Below, piece by piece: positions 44,468 to 55,024 of a DNA stretch of 64,000 nucleotides. This stretch comes from Alteromonas hispanica. GTDB lineage: Bacteria; Pseudomonadota; Gammaproteobacteria; Enterobacterales; Alteromonadaceae. Numbering within the stretch: the stretch's first letter is position 1; each line of letters begins with the position of its first letter. The notes beneath the pieces were generated by a model. That model did no database searches. It was given only the letters and a program-made list of their open reading frames with translations, and had not been told where the DNA came from. The translations under genes and the position numbers were made by a program. Location of the stretch: contig NZ_JAAAWP010000014.1 in NCBI RefSeq assembly GCF_010500915.1, positions 1-64,000 on the forward strand, in the 5' to 3' direction.

Positions 44468-46015
44468 TTAACGCTTGTACATGGCAGGTTGACCTTCAAG
44501 AGGCGTGCTGCCTTTGATAAATTCGCGTAAATCTTGATTAGACTGCTTTAGGTCATCACGACGTAGATACATCATGTGCCCGCTGCGATAACCTTTAAAA
44601 CTCAAGCGATCTTTCATCGCTCCGCTTTGGTCTAGCTGCCACATCGTGTATTTGGCATCAAAGTAATTTGTTGCTCCATCATAATAACCAGCCTGAACCA
44701 TTACATTTAAATAAGGATTTTGGGCCATAGCCAGGCGCAAATTACGGCCTGTATTGTTATTGCTTCTGTCCCATGGACGCACGGGCCCAAACATGTTGTA
44801 TTTAATGTCAGTTTTATAATTTAGTTCTTCACGCAGGTAATAGTTTATCGCGGGCGTAAACGAATGTAGCCAAGATGTGAGTTCAGCCCAATAGTCTGGT
44901 CTATCACCGCTTTGTTTAGCATCGATACCCAGATAGCGACTGTCTAACCGCCCCAGGGTTTTGCCTTCATCTCGCAATAACTCTTTCCAGAAAAATGCCG
45001 TGGAAACATCTAAGTTGTTTTGAGCAACAGCCTCTTCACTTAAGCCAGAGTAGCGAGCCATTTTAGCAAGCACCTGGCGTTTCTCAGCCGGATCAATAAA
45101 ACCGCCCTTTGCCAAAGCAGGAATGAGTTCGTTAATAGTGAAGTCTTCTACTTCAGGTAATAGTTCGGTTAAGTCTTTGCTTTGCAGGTCTGAATCAAGT
45201 TTATTGTGATACCAGGCAGCTGCTGCAAAGTAAGGCAGGCGATTCGCAGCTTTCACCGGACCATTGCGTTCAATACCTATGTCGGTAGGTGACACTAAGA
45301 TTACACCGTTTAAGTACATCCACTGACTGTTCTGGAGTTCAAGTGCAAGACCTGAAACTCGAGTAGTACCGTAGCTCTCACCAATAAGGTATTTAGGAGA
45401 GCGCCAGCGATTATTTCTGGTCACAAACGTGTTCACCCATTCAGCTAGGTAGCTGATATCTGCATTTACACCGAAGAACATTTTTTTCTGCTCTTCCTGA
45501 GACGGCATTTTACCCTCGGCGTTTGTAAGCACTCGGCTATAGCCGGTGTTTACTGGGTTCACAAATACAATATCTGCGGTATCGAGTATTGAATACGGGT
45601 TAGTTTGAACACCGTATGGTTGAACGGGGTAACCTTCATCATCAATATTGAGTATACGAGGGCCGGTATACGCCACATGCATCCATACCGAGGCAGAACC
45701 TGGACCGCCGTTAAATGAGATTATAAGTGGTCTTTTCGTATCGTCTTTAACATCTGTGCGCTTATAGTATGTGTAAAAAAGCGTAGCAACGGCCTCGTCT
45801 TTGCTATTCCACACAGGCTGAGTGCCCGTAGTGGCGCTGTATTTAACGCGTTTGCCTAAAATTTTGGTCTCGTGTTCAGTAACGACTTTACTGTCTATTT
45901 CTATGGCACGGTCATGCTCTTGGGCCACTGAATTGAAAGTTAAAAGAGAAAGTAATAACAAAAAATGGGCGGCAGCCCATTTGCGGGGAGTTCTGTAGGA
46001 GTTCATCATTTTCAT
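44468..46015 (-). CDS. Secreted S10 family serine carboxypeptidase
   Basis: The protein has 515 residues. A signal peptide of about 31 residues ends NSVAQ (several close ATGs at 46015, 46009 and 46006 could start it). It contains the S10 oxyanion motif (LIISFNGGPGSASVWMHVAY), the nucleophile Ser in YLIGESYGTTRVSG, the Asp in QAGYYDGATNYFDA and the His in YRSGHMMYLRRDD. This is a complete catalytic triad of the alpha/beta-hydrolase-type carboxypeptidases. It probably trims peptides in the periplasm. First gene of a pair with the MDR oxidoreductase. Confidence 0.9.
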   Translation of the reverse strand: MKMMNSYRTPRKWAAAHFLLLLSLLTFNSVAQEHDRAIEIDSKVVTEHETKILGKRVKYSATTGTQPVWNSKDEAVATLFYTYYKRTDVKDDTKRPLIISFNGGPGSASVWMHVAYTGPRILNIDDEGYPVQPYGVQTNPYSILDTADIVFVNPVNTGYSRVLTNAEGKMPSQEEQKKMFFGVNADISYLAEWVNTFVTRNNRWRSPKYLIGESYGTTRVSGLALELQNSQWMYLNGVILVSPTDIGIERNGPVKAANRLPYFAAAAWYHNKLDSDLQSKDLTELLPEVEDFTINELIPALAKGGFIDPAEKRQVLAKMARYSGLSEEAVAQNNLDVSTAFFWKELLRDEGKTLGRLDSRYLGIDAKQSGDRPDYWAELTSWLHSFTPAINYYLREELNYKTDIKYNMFGPVRPWDRSNNNTGRNLRLAMAQNPYLNVMVQAGYYDGATNYFDAKYTMWQLDQSGAMKDRLSFKGYRSGHMMYLRRDDLKQSNQDLREFIKGSTPLEGQPAMYKR

Positions 46016-46277
46016 ACCGAGTTCTTTTTGTTTAGATTATTGGCACATCCACTATAACCCCCTCGAAGCATTCTCTCTATACAGAACGACAAGTTAACCA
46101 AATTAGTCGATATATCTCTGTAAAGCTTCGCACTTTAATGAGACAGGATAAGTTTCCCAAACATAGCCTACTTGCTTGTGATATAAGGTTTTTATAAACT
46201 TACTGCACTCTTTAACGTCTGGTTTAGCGGGATCTTTCAAGCTTTTTTTACTGTCCTGCTATGTGCTCTGCTGAATA

Positions 46278-46871
46278 CTATTCTGTGCGCTCTTCTATAC
46301 CCCTTTCATGCACATGCGCTATTAGTTGAGGGAAAAACGATAAGAACAGGCTTTCCAACTCTTTTTTGTTGCAAACAATGTCATTAACGCTTTTGTGAAA
46401 CTCGTTTTTAAAGCGAATTCGTTTCGCCACTACAGCAATTGCCTTTGCAATTCCCTCTTCTTTTGCATAATCATTAAACCAATTGTGAGTAATTAAGTGA
46501 CCTACACTGTGCTGCATATTTCGAGGCATAACAGGCAACCGCCTTTCTAAAAGCGCAAATCGCTCGTCACAAAACAGCGAGAACGGGGTATCCGTAAAAG
46601 CGGACCAGTGTTTAATTAACAAATGATCGAAATAGATATCGATAGCAACGGGGGCAAACCTGCGGCGACTTGGGTGAAAAAGTAGCTTCGCCTGTCTCAC
46701 TAACTCATGCTGATCGGTAAACTTATCGACAGTATGATGATTTTCAAGACCACGCTGTACGTTGAGAGAATATGAGGCCACATTTACACCGCGGCGAAAA
46801 TCTCCCAGTAAGTTACCAAACTGAGAGTCTGCGGTAGGTTTTGCTAAAAAAAGATGCGCCAAATAATTCAT
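46278..46871 (-). CDS. acpH: Acyl carrier protein phosphodiesterase (AcpH/DUF479)
   Basis: The protein has 197 residues (E. coli AcpH 193). Diagnostic blocks are MNYLAHLFLAKPTADSQFGN, LLGDFRRGVNV, GLENHHTVDKFTDQHELVRQ and APVAIDIYFDHLLIKHW, with His/Asp residues of an HD-like metal site. It removes the 4'-phosphopantetheine group from holo-ACP. Transcribed alone, divergent from miaE. Confidence 0.92.
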   Translation of the reverse strand: MNYLAHLFLAKPTADSQFGNLLGDFRRGVNVASYSLNVQRGLENHHTVDKFTDQHELVRQAKLLFHPSRRRFAPVAIDIYFDHLLIKHWSAFTDTPFSLFCDERFALLERRLPVMPRNMQHSVGHLITHNWFNDYAKEEGIAKAIAVVAKRIRFKNEFHKSVNDIVCNKKELESLFLSFFPQLIAHVHERGIEERTE

Positions 46872-47005
46872 GTTTTAGTTTTATAACTTATTTAAGTTGT
46901 TTCTACGGCGGCCCTTCGGGTAGTATTGCCGCCGTCAAAAACGTTGTCTTACACAGATAACGAATCGTATCAGTTTTTAAGCTATTTCATTAGGTAAGTA
47001 TCACA

Positions 47006-47788
47006 ATGTCTGCTATTTCATCTTCAGAAATTTCATCACTTCTCACGCCCGTTACTGCTTTTTTGCAATGCAGTACACCAGATGCATGGGTAGATGAAGC
47101 AACAAAAGAAGAGAATTTGAAGATACTGCTGACAGACCATCTTATCTGCGAGTTAAAAGCAGCACAAAGCGCCATGTATTTATTGCGACGCTATGTGGCA
47201 GATGAAAAGACAAGTAAAATATTACTTGGCTGGCTTAAACCTTACGAAGACTTTACATATAGACATGAAGGTGACTGGCAATCACTCAATACCAAACATT
47301 TATCGAAAAGCGTATTTAACGTAAGCGGATTAGATACTGTTAAAAAAGACATGTTAGATAAAATGGTAATGCTTATAAAAGAAGAGTTGCACCACTTTTA
47401 TCAAGTGCTGGAGATAATGCATCGCTTGGGTTTTGAGTATAAATCGGTAACCTCTAGTCGCTATGCAAACGGATTACTTCGTCAAGTTCGCACTTACGAG
47501 CCAGAAAAGTTGGTGGACAAGCTTATTTGCGGTGCCTACATTGAAGCGCGCTCGTGTGAACGATTTGCAAAGCTAGCTCCCCATGTGTCTGACGAACTAG
47601 GCAAGTTTTATATGTCGCTACTGCGCTCCGAAGCCCGTCATTTCGAAGATTATCTTACGCTTGCGGCTAATATTTCCTCCACTGATATTACAGAGCGTGT
47701 AGCACTGTTTGGTGAAGTGGAAAAACAACTTATCGTCAGCGAGGATATCGAGTTTCGGTTCCATTCTGGAATACCAAGCGCAGCGTAA
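47006..47788 (+). CDS. miaE: tRNA 2-methylthio-N6-isopentenyladenosine-37 hydroxylase
   Basis: The protein has 260 residues, typical of MiaE. The carboxylate-bridged di-iron site is visible as paired Glu/His motifs: DHLICELKAAQSAMYLL near residue 48, IKEELHHFYQVLEIM near residue 130, GAYIEARSCERFAKLAP near residue 180 and LRSEARHFEDYL near residue 215. It hydroxylates ms2i6A at position 37 of tRNAs reading UNN codons, in an oxygen-dependent reaction. UAGGUAAG precedes the start. Confidence 0.93.
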   Translation: MSAISSSEISSLLTPVTAFLQCSTPDAWVDEATKEENLKILLTDHLICELKAAQSAMYLLRRYVADEKTSKILLGWLKPYEDFTYRHEGDWQSLNTKHLSKSVFNVSGLDTVKKDMLDKMVMLIKEELHHFYQVLEIMHRLGFEYKSVTSSRYANGLLRQVRTYEPEKLVDKLICGAYIEARSCERFAKLAPHVSDELGKFYMSLLRSEARHFEDYLTLAANISSTDITERVALFGEVEKQLIVSEDIEFRFHSGIPSAA

Positions 47789-48139
47789 GGTAATCCATCT
47801 TTTCCTAAAAACCGCTTTTAATTCAAAGGCTCAATTTAGCCGTTTTAAATAGACGATTAATTAGACAATATTCATTGACGCAGGAGTGATCTTACTGCAC
47901 ACTGAAATTGTAAAAATATTGTTAACGGCAGTTAAACGCGCGCCCGAGTGGCGTGTAACAAACACTTTTACTTTGCTACAGCAAGCAACCAGCAGTGGTA
48001 AACGCGCTACTTAATCTCCACTGTGCCTAATTAGTATTTAGGGCCAATTTTTTAGAATCACACTGCCAATAAAACAATACTCTTTTATTTTTAATAACTT
48101 AACTCTAAAAACTAGAACGTTAGTTAAAAGGCAGGGACT
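47789..48139. other. intergenic stretch between miaE and the Yip1 gene
   Basis: A 42-codon plus-strand frame at 47889-48014 (from GTG; VKRAPEWRVTNTFTLLQQAT) looks protein-like, but no ribosome-binding site is suitably placed. I leave it uncalled. The AT-rich end (48050-48110) probably holds the promoter for the next gene. Confidence 0.35.
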
Positions 48140-48739
48140 ATGATTTTAAATCACCTCGTTGGTATTTACACTCATCCGAAAGAAGAGTGGCAAACAATTG
48201 ATACAAAGCATGAAAACTATTTTTATGCACTCACACATATAGCCTTTATCGCGCTTATTCCTTCTGTAGTAGCCTATTATTCAAGTGCACATACTGGGTG
48301 GAGTATTGGGGCGGGCGATATTATCCGCCTTAGCGAAAATAGTGCAATTATGATGGGCATGGGCATGTATTTCGGCTTAATAGCGGGTGTTATTGGACTA
48401 GCTATATTGATACACGAGCTAGCCAAAGCATTCGACGCCACACCTACCTACACACAATCGCTTGAGTTAGCTGCTTATACAGCTACACCACTATTTATGG
48501 TTGGATTTGCAGGTCTTTATCCAGAGCTGTGGGTTGTTATGACCGCCCTGTTGGTTGGTATCAGCTATTCGGTTTATCTTCTTTATTCTGGTGTCCCTAT
48601 TCTTATGCACATGCATGAAGACAAAGGGTTTATCTACTCGAGTTCAGTTGTAACCTGCGGGTTGATACTTCTGGTTATTCTGATGACAGGCTCAGTGCTG
48701 GTTTGGGGCATGTTTGGCGGGCCAGTATTTATTCACTAA
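48140..48739 (+). CDS. Yip1-family inner-membrane protein
   Basis: The protein has 199 residues. It starts MILNHLVGIYTHPKEEWQTI, the usual soluble lead of bacterial Yip1 (PF04893) proteins. Five hydrophobic helices follow: FYALTHIAFIALIPSVVAYY, MGMGMYFGLIAGVIGLAILI, SLELAAYTATPLFMVGFAGL, VVMTALLVGISYSVYLLYSG and VVTCGLILLVILMTGSVLVW. The role of bacterial members is unknown. AGGGA precedes the start and a bidirectional terminator follows. Confidence 0.85.
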   Translation: MILNHLVGIYTHPKEEWQTIDTKHENYFYALTHIAFIALIPSVVAYYSSAHTGWSIGAGDIIRLSENSAIMMGMGMYFGLIAGVIGLAILIHELAKAFDATPTYTQSLELAAYTATPLFMVGFAGLYPELWVVMTALLVGISYSVYLLYSGVPILMHMHEDKGFIYSSSVVTCGLILLVILMTGSVLVWGMFGGPVFIH

Positions 48740-48832
48740 CCTCTGGGTTTAAGTAAAGCTTTCTAGCAGAGCTAAGCTTACAAGCAGACAAAAGCCTCTA
48801 TGATGCAGATACAGATACGGGTACAGATACAT

Positions 48833-48857
48833 TAAAGGCCGCTTTGAGCGGCCTTTC
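48833..48857. terminator. bidirectional terminator between the Yip1 gene and purF
   Basis: AAAGGCCGC-TTTGA-GCGGCCTTT is a perfect 9-bp stem between two convergent genes. Confidence 0.9.
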
Positions 48858-48892
48858 ATTTGGGTTAATATTTCATGTAGCTGCGATGCTAT

Positions 48893-50413
48893 TTAGTTAG
48901 AACCCATGTTATGCACATCTAAATTACTCAATTCAGCCTGCATAGTAGGTGCTTGATTCGACTTTTCACCTCTAGACATATCTATGCGCTCTAAATACTC
49001 TTGGTCGATATCTGCCGTTATGTAGTTTCCATCAAACACAGAAGTTTCAAAGCGCTGAATACTGTCGTTTTCCTCACGAACAGCTTCAACAAGATCAGAT
49101 ATGTCTTGGAAAATAAGGCCGTCAGCTTGGATAAGATCGGCAATTTGATCAATTTCTCGGCCGTAGGCAATCAGTTCATTTGCCGATGGCATATCTATGC
49201 CATATACATTTGGAAAACGAATTTCAGGCGCAGCAGACGCAAAGTAAACTTTCTTAGCGCCAGACTCTCTTGCCATTTCAATAATTTGCCCTGACGTTGT
49301 ACCTCGAACGATAGAATCGTCGACTAGTAGAACACTCTTACCTTTAAATTCAGAAGATATAGCGTTGAGCTTACGGCGTACTGATTTTTTACGCAGTGTT
49401 TGTCCCGGCATTATAAAGGTGCGACCAATATAGCGGTTTTTCACAAAGCCCTGACGGTAAGGCAGGTCTAGCGTTGTCGCAATTTGTAGTGCCACATCCA
49501 TAGAGGTTTCAGGAATGGGGATAACGACATCAATATCTAAATCTGACCACTCCCGCTTAATTTTTTCACCGAGCTTTCTTCCCATGTTTACCCGTGAGGC
49601 GTAAACAGAAATACCATCGATAAAGCTATCTGGGCGCGCGAAATAAACAAACTCAAAAATACACGGAGACGTAATTGGATTCTCGGCACACTGGCGAGTA
49701 TGCAGCTGACCTTCTTCAGTTATAAATACAGCTTCACCTGGCGCTACATCGCGCACAAACTGGAAGCCCACAGCATCGATAGCAACACTTTCTGAAGCTA
49801 CCATCCACTCTTCCCCCAGCTCTGTCATTCGCTTACCTAAAGCAAGAGGACGAATACCATGAGGGTCGCGAAATGCAACAATACCTTGACCAATTATAGC
49901 GGCAACAACAGCGTAAGCACCGCGAATTTTTTTGTGTACTTTTGTTACTACTTCAAAAATATGCTCTGCGCTAACGCTAAGCCCAGCCACTTGCTGAAGC
50001 TCATGGGCCAGAATATTAAGCAGTAACTCAGAGTCTGAAGTGGTATTGATATGGCGACGAGCAATGCGGAACACTTCTTCTTGAAGGTCGTGAGCATTGG
50101 TTAAGTTACCATTGTGGGCAAAAGCAATACCGAAGGGAGAGTTAACGTAGAAAGGCTGTGCCTCTGCAGAACTCGACGTACCAGCGGTTGGGTATCTAAC
50201 ATGCCCTATGCCCATGTTACCGGTTAAACGCTTCATGTGGCGAGTGTGAAAAACATCTCTCACTAAGCCATTTGCTTTGCGCAGGTTAAACATATTTTGA
50301 TCGATAGTCATTATACCCGCAGCGTCCTGCCCACGGTGTTGAATAACCGTTAGACCGTCGTAAAGAGACTGAGCTACGGGGGTTTTACCAACTATTCCGA
50401 CAATACCACACAT
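48893..50413 (-). CDS. purF: Amidophosphoribosyltransferase
   Basis: The protein has 506 residues (E. coli PurF 505). Cys2 of MCGIVGIVG is the N-terminal glutaminase nucleophile, followed by [10 protein letters not shown]. The PRPP loop is [20 protein letters not shown]. It makes 5-phosphoribosylamine from PRPP and glutamine, the first committed step of purine synthesis. It follows cvpA by 14 bp, as in E. coli, where cvpA-purF is under PurR control. I did not find a clear PurR box before cvpA. Confidence 0.97.
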   Translation of the reverse strand: MCGIVGIVGKTPVAQSLYDGLTVIQHRGQDAAGIMTIDQNMFNLRKANGLVRDVFHTRHMKRLTGNMGIGHVRYPTAGTSSSAEAQPFYVNSPFGIAFAHNGNLTNAHDLQEEVFRIARRHINTTSDSELLLNILAHELQQVAGLSVSAEHIFEVVTKVHKKIRGAYAVVAAIIGQGIVAFRDPHGIRPLALGKRMTELGEEWMVASESVAIDAVGFQFVRDVAPGEAVFITEEGQLHTRQCAENPITSPCIFEFVYFARPDSFIDGISVYASRVNMGRKLGEKIKREWSDLDIDVVIPIPETSMDVALQIATTLDLPYRQGFVKNRYIGRTFIMPGQTLRKKSVRRKLNAISSEFKGKSVLLVDDSIVRGTTSGQIIEMARESGAKKVYFASAAPEIRFPNVYGIDMPSANELIAYGREIDQIADLIQADGLIFQDISDLVEAVREENDSIQRFETSVFDGNYITADIDQEYLERIDMSRGEKSNQAPTMQAELSNLDVHNMGSN

Positions 50414-50427
50414 GTGCGTTACCTATT

Positions 50428-50916
50428 TTATACGGGATTTAAAAAACTGGAGGAGTCTTTAACATACGTAAAAAACCACTCAATAATGACACCAAACTCT
50501 GGTATGAGAATCGATGACTGCCACCATAATGCGGCGGCGGCACCTGTAAAGGTATCCATAAAAAAGAGTAAAGCGCTCACGATGAGTACACCGCGCAAAG
50601 CGCCGAATACGATACCAAGCGCACGGTCAGTGCCTGACAATCCTGTTGCTTGGACTAGTTGACCAAATACAAAGTTCACCATGCCGCCGAGTATAAGTGT
50701 AGATACAAATAATGCCGCAATTGCAGCGCCATTTTTAATGTAGGTATCGTCGATGGCGGTGAAGTAAATAGCAAGGTCTGCATAGAAATTGCTGGAAATA
50801 AAGAGTGCAGAAAACCAAACCACAAGCGAAATGGCTTCTTTAACAAACCCTCTTATAAGGCTTATTAAGGTTGATACCGCAATGATACCCAGTATGGAGA
50901 AGTCAACCCAGTTCAT
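50428..50916 (-). CDS. cvpA: CvpA family inner-membrane protein
   Basis: The protein has 162 residues, the same length as E. coli CvpA. Four hydrophobic helices are visible, starting [20 protein letters not shown], with the conserved [20 protein letters not shown] and [20 protein letters not shown]. CvpA is needed for colicin V production and for resistance to bile-type stress. It is immediately upstream of purF. Confidence 0.93.
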   Translation of the reverse strand: MNWVDFSILGIIAVSTLISLIRGFVKEAISLVVWFSALFISSNFYADLAIYFTAIDDTYIKNGAAIAALFVSTLILGGMVNFVFGQLVQATGLSGTDRALGIVFGALRGVLIVSALLFFMDTFTGAAAALWWQSSILIPEFGVIIEWFFTYVKDSSSFLNPV

Positions 50917-51070
50917 CGTCTCTTTATTGCGTTGATGTTGCCTAAACTCATGTTAGACAAGATGCCGTTGGCGAGATGGCGCGCATTCTAACAGAAGCCA
51001 AAAATATTACCAGTATGTAATAAAATAGCCTTTTGTATAACATCTAGAAAGCAGCCAAAATATTTACAGG

Positions 51071-51700
51071 TTAATTAACACTAAAGGTAGTAACTTTGCC
51101 TTTAAGCCCCGTAAGCTCTTTTAAGTGCGGGAGCGCCGAATCGAGTTTCTTTTTATCTAGATCTGGGCCAACAAACACTTTATTGAGCAAACCTGAACTA
51201 GTTTGGATTTTTCGACTAAAGGCTCTATACCCTGCTTTTTCTAACTTACCGAGTAATGTTTTGACATTCTTTTCGTGTCTGAAACTACCTAACTGAATCA
51301 CCCAGCCTGCATCTTCCTCAACAAGTCGGTTGGTACTTTCAACAACTGTTTGGCTGGCAAGTTCATCGTCATCTTGTACGGCAGGCTGCGATACTTTCAA
51401 TGCGGTATCAGATGCTCCCTCGCTCTCTGCGTTAATACTTGCGGCTTCCTGATTTTCAAAAACATCGTCAAGCGCTTCGGCTTCTTCTATGTCAACCGCA
51501 GGCACAGCGGCTCTAGCCACACGCTCTGAAGGAAATGGCTCTGGCTCTACAATGGGTTTAAGAGGTGGGTTTGCAGGCACCGAAACGAAAGGCTCACGGT
51601 TTTGCTGCTTTTTTCCATCGAGAAAGTCGGGAAGGAAAATAACGGCAAGCGCCACAACGATAATGGTTCCTACCAACCTATTCTTTAATGCCGATGTCAC
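51071..51700 (-). CDS. dedD: DedD-like SPOR-domain cell-division protein
   Basis: The protein has 209 residues from a GTG at 51700 with AGGAG seven bases upstream. This start aligns with E. coli DedD (SALKNRLVGTIIVVALAVIF against SKFQNRLVGTIVLVALGVIV). An upstream ATG at 51727 would put that ribosome-binding site inside the gene. After the single N-terminal helix comes a Pro/Glu-rich periplasmic linker. The C-terminal SPOR domain (DAGWVIQLGSFRHEKNVKTL onward) binds denuded septal peptidoglycan. It lies between folC and cvpA in the conserved order. Confidence 0.88.
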   Translation of the reverse strand: MTSALKNRLVGTIIVVALAVIFLPDFLDGKKQQNREPFVSVPANPPLKPIVEPEPFPSERVARAAVPAVDIEEAEALDDVFENQEAASINAESEGASDTALKVSQPAVQDDDELASQTVVESTNRLVEEDAGWVIQLGSFRHEKNVKTLLGKLEKAGYRAFSRKIQTSSGLLNKVFVGPDLDKKKLDSALPHLKELTGLKGKVTTFSVN

Positions 51701-51757
51701 TGATATCTCCTGGCTGAATGCCTTCACGCTTGTACCTTGTCAGAAACAAGCGGATTG

Positions 51758-53056
51758 TTAGTTGGTTTTTACGAGTACGTCTGCCACGGTAACAAAAGAC
51801 CCAAACACTAAAATGAGTTCATCGGGTTGATAATTTAACAGCGCACTCTCATACGCCAAGGTAACATTGTCGTATGTGCTGATATTCTCTATGGTTGTGC
51901 CTGCATTAACAAGTGCACTTTTAAGCACATCGGCATCACAACCTCTCGCGCCTTGCGTACTTGCCACATACCATGTCGCTGGTAACGACGCTAGCGGTGA
52001 AAGCGTTTCAGCAATTGACTTATCCTTTAGCATTCCTACCACAATACGGTATTTATCAACCTTGTAACGACTTAACCATTCACGCATAGAGGTCGTCGCT
52101 TGGGGATTATGGGCAACATCAACCACAACGAGGGGCGAATCGCTTATTTTTTGCTGCCGTCCTGGCATAGTAGTTTTACAAAGTATTTCTTTAAGTGCAT
52201 TGTGTTGGGGCAATAAATTTAGCGCTTCTAGCGCAGCGAGTGCCGTGCTTGCATTTTGCAGAGGTATATTAGGGTAAGGAAGCTCACTGAAAGATATCGT
52301 CTTCCCTTTCCACTCCCATTCACTTTGGTCTGAATTGACAACACTCGTGAAATCTTTTGTCGCCCAGCATGCGTTTACATTTAGTTCGTTAACCACGTCG
52401 TATAGCGAAGAAGGCGGAAACAAGTCACCAATTACCGCATTACCGCCCAAGCGCATAATACCCGCTTTTTCCCGCGCTATTTTCTCACGCGTATTGCCTA
52501 ACCAATCTTGATGATCTAAATCGATTGTGGTGATAACTGCCAAATCAGGGTCAACGATATTGGTTGCATCTAGTCTGCCACCCAGCCCAACCTCTAAAAT
52601 AGCAATTTCGACCTGCCAATCTTGCATCATTTTCATTGCGGCAAGTGTACTAAACTCGAAATACGTAAGAGAGATATCTCCTCTTGCTCTCTCGATACAT
52701 TCAAATGCGTCAACAAAAGTATCGGGCGCTGCAAGGTCGCCGTTGAAGCGAACCCGTTCACAGTAGTCGATGAGATGAGGAGAGCTATAAACCGCGACGG
52801 TTTTGCCTTGCGCAAGCAGCGACTGCTCTAGCAGGCGACAGGTCGTTCCCTTGCCGTTAGTGCCAGCCACGGTAATGACAATAGAGTCTGCTAAGCTCAG
52901 CGACATTGCATCGGCAACGCGCTTAACTCTCTCAAGGCCCATGTCTATGGCACTAGGATGGATAGATTCTAGGTAGGAAAGCCACTGGCTCAGGCTTTTT
53001 TTAACGGGTGAAGTCACCTGCCCTGAGCCACTGTTATTATTATTTTCGTTATTCAC
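51758..53056 (-). CDS. folC: Bifunctional folylpolyglutamate/dihydrofolate synthase
   Basis: The protein has 432 residues (E. coli FolC 422). The start is a GTG that shares one base with the accD stop. An Asn-rich N-terminus leads to LSQWLSYLESIHPSAIDMGL, the P-loop VAGTNGKGTTCRLLEQSLL, YSSPHLIDYCERVRFNG, LEVGLGGRLDATNIVDPDLA and TTIDLDHQDWLGNT. The Mur-ligase C-domain includes VVVDVAHNPQATTSMREWL. It adds glutamate to dihydropteroate and to folates. Confidence 0.95.
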   Translation of the reverse strand: MNNENNNNSGSGQVTSPVKKSLSQWLSYLESIHPSAIDMGLERVKRVADAMSLSLADSIVITVAGTNGKGTTCRLLEQSLLAQGKTVAVYSSPHLIDYCERVRFNGDLAAPDTFVDAFECIERARGDISLTYFEFSTLAAMKMMQDWQVEIAILEVGLGGRLDATNIVDPDLAVITTIDLDHQDWLGNTREKIAREKAGIMRLGGNAVIGDLFPPSSLYDVVNELNVNACWATKDFTSVVNSDQSEWEWKGKTISFSELPYPNIPLQNASTALAALEALNLLPQHNALKEILCKTTMPGRQQKISDSPLVVVDVAHNPQATTSMREWLSRYKVDKYRIVVGMLKDKSIAETLSPLASLPATWYVASTQGARGCDADVLKSALVNAGTTIENISTYDNVTLAYESALLNYQPDELILVFGSFVTVADVLVKTN

Positions 53057-53901
53057 TAATTTTTATTATGCAACTTAACCAATAAGCCGTGTAATTTATC
53101 ACGCATATCTCTGCGGTCAACAATCATATCAATAGCTCCCTTCTCTACCAGGAATTCGCTGCGCTGAAATCCTTCTGGAAGCTTCTCTCTAACCGTTTGT
53201 TCAATCACTCTTGGGCCTGCAAAACCAATCAAGGCTTTGGGCTCTGCCACATTAATGTCGCCAAGCATGGCCAAACTTGCAGATACCCCACCCATTGTTG
53301 GATCGGTGAGTACCGAAATATAAGGCAGTCCTTTTTTGCTCATTTTTGCTAGCGCCGCAGAGGTCTTTGCCATTTGCATTAACGACATTAACGCTTCTTG
53401 CATACGCGCACCGCCACTTGCAGAGAAGCAAATAAGCGGCGTGTTATTCTCAAGGCACGCATTAACGGCAGCAACAAAGCGCGCACCAACAACCGACGCC
53501 ATTGAACCGCCCATAAAAGCAAACTCAAAACACGCTACCACTACAGGCATGCCTTTTACTTTACCCTGCATGACGACTAATGCATCTTTTTCATTCGTCG
53601 ATTTTTGCGCAGCGGCAATGCGATCTTTGTAACGCTTAGAATCCTTAAATTTCAACAAGTCTTGTGGTTCGTGTTCGGCACCTAATTCAACGCGATCGCC
53701 TTCATCTAAAAATGCATCAATACGACGGCGCGCCGTAATACGCATATGGTGGTCGCATTTAGGACAAACTTCTTGTAGCTTTTCTAGCTCTGTTTTGTAT
53801 AAAACGGCCTGACAAGAACCACACTTTGTCCAAATACCCTCTGGAACATTACCCTTAGAGGTCGTTTGAGTGCGTGGAAGTATTTTTTGAATCCAGCTCA
53901 T
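53056..53901 (-). CDS. accD: Acetyl-CoA carboxylase carboxyltransferase subunit beta
   Basis: The protein has 281 residues. A four-Cys zinc ribbon lies near residues 27-50 ([26 protein letters not shown]). The carboxyltransferase core includes [60 protein letters not shown] and [20 protein letters not shown]. With AccA it transfers CO2 from biotin to acetyl-CoA, giving malonyl-CoA for fatty acid synthesis. Overlaps folC by one base. Confidence 0.97.
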   Translation of the reverse strand: MSWIQKILPRTQTTSKGNVPEGIWTKCGSCQAVLYKTELEKLQEVCPKCDHHMRITARRRIDAFLDEGDRVELGAEHEPQDLLKFKDSKRYKDRIAAAQKSTNEKDALVVMQGKVKGMPVVVACFEFAFMGGSMASVVGARFVAAVNACLENNTPLICFSASGGARMQEALMSLMQMAKTSAALAKMSKKGLPYISVLTDPTMGGVSASLAMLGDINVAEPKALIGFAGPRVIEQTVREKLPEGFQRSEFLVEKGAIDMIVDRRDMRDKLHGLLVKLHNKN

Positions 53902-54074
53902 GGAAATTGAATCCTTTGTTTTTTAGAGTGTCGGCATTTGTTTTTAATACGGTTCATATTGGTTACCAACAACACATGAATTATATGTCTTTGACAGCGT
54001 TACAAAGAAAACGTGCGCAACCTATCAAAGCGGCTATCTAATATAGCGCGCTATTAGACCACAATACAACGAAA

Positions 54075-54120
54075 TGGAAAAAACAAAACTGGTCTAAGAA
54101 GTTACACTCCGACCAGTTTA
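54075..54120 (-). terminator. terminator between truA and accD
   Basis: On the minus strand AAACTGGTC and GACCAGTTT form a 9-bp stem around a 16-nt loop, followed by TGTTTTTTCC. It would end the fimV-truA transcript before accD. Confidence 0.65.
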
Positions 54121-54172
54121 AATTACGCTTGCATTAGTTTTTAATCAACGAGAGACGTTTTACCGCAGAAAA

Positions 54173-54964
54173 TTAGGTTTCGGGTAAAAATAAGGGCCCA
54201 AGTGGTTTTTTAGGCAGATCGTGTTCTTCTGGGTAGGTAACATCTACCAGGTATAGTCCATTAGGCTTTGCAGTCGACGCCGCTTTACTTCTATCTTTCA
54301 GTGCAAGTAGCTGAGAAATCCACTCTATTGGTTGCTCCCCCGCCCCTATTTCAACAAGCGACCCTGTTATATTGCGCACCATGTGATGCAAGAATGCGTT
54401 GGCTTTAATATCAATAATGACATACTGCCCCTGTCTATAAACAGTCACATTAGTCACATTTCTAAACGGGGTTTTACTTTGGCACAGAGACGCTCTGAAC
54501 GAGGTAAAGTCTTGTTCGCCCAGTAAGGCTTGAGCAGCCTCGTGCATTTTTGCTTCATTTAAAGGCCGGTGCACATGGGTAACACCATGGTGAAGTATAG
54601 CGGGTCGCATTTTGCTGTTGTGAATAATGTAGCGGTAGCGGCGATGCGTCGCAGAGAAACGCGCGTGAAAATCATCGCTTACATTTTTTACCCATGTTAC
54701 TGCTACTGAATCTGGAAGGTTGGCGTTAACACCTAATGTCCAAGCACGATCTGGCCTGGGCTCGTCACAATCAAAATGAACCACTTGGCCTGTAGCATGA
54801 ACGCCCGCGTCTGTGCGCCCGGCACATTGCACGTGAATAGGCTGATTAGCGACTTTCGATAACGCTTTTTCAAGATACTCTTGAACACTTGGCACTTCTT
54901 GTTGGCGCTGCCAACCGTAAACAGCAGCACCGTCGTACTCAATCCCTAAGGCAATTCGCCCCAT
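54173..54964 (-). CDS. truA: tRNA pseudouridine(38-40) synthase
   Basis: The protein has 263 residues (E. coli TruA 270). It begins [20 protein letters not shown]. The catalytic Asp is in [19 protein letters not shown], and [20 protein letters not shown] and [20 protein letters not shown] are conserved. It isomerises uridines 38-40 in the anticodon arm. GAGGTAG precedes the ATG. It lies 60 bp after fimV. Confidence 0.96.
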   Translation of the reverse strand: MGRIALGIEYDGAAVYGWQRQQEVPSVQEYLEKALSKVANQPIHVQCAGRTDAGVHATGQVVHFDCDEPRPDRAWTLGVNANLPDSVAVTWVKNVSDDFHARFSATHRRYRYIIHNSKMRPAILHHGVTHVHRPLNEAKMHEAAQALLGEQDFTSFRASLCQSKTPFRNVTNVTVYRQGQYVIIDIKANAFLHHMVRNITGSLVEIGAGEQPIEWISQLLALKDRSKAASTAKPNGLYLVDVTYPEEHDLPKKPLGPLFLPET

Positions 54965-55024
54965 GATTCTGCTACCTCTAAACTAAAAGCCGCTAAGTGT
55001 AGTCATATGCCAACTAACATGCAA

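Noticed and set aside
47889-48014. 42-codon frame between miaE and the Yip1 gene
   Set aside because: The sequence looks plausible as protein, but its GTG start is directly against the only GGAG, leaving no spacing for initiation, and it matches no family I know.
48800-48831. Short CAGATA repeats downstream of the Yip1 gene
   Set aside because: Only about three imperfect hexamers in a spacer; too short to suggest function.
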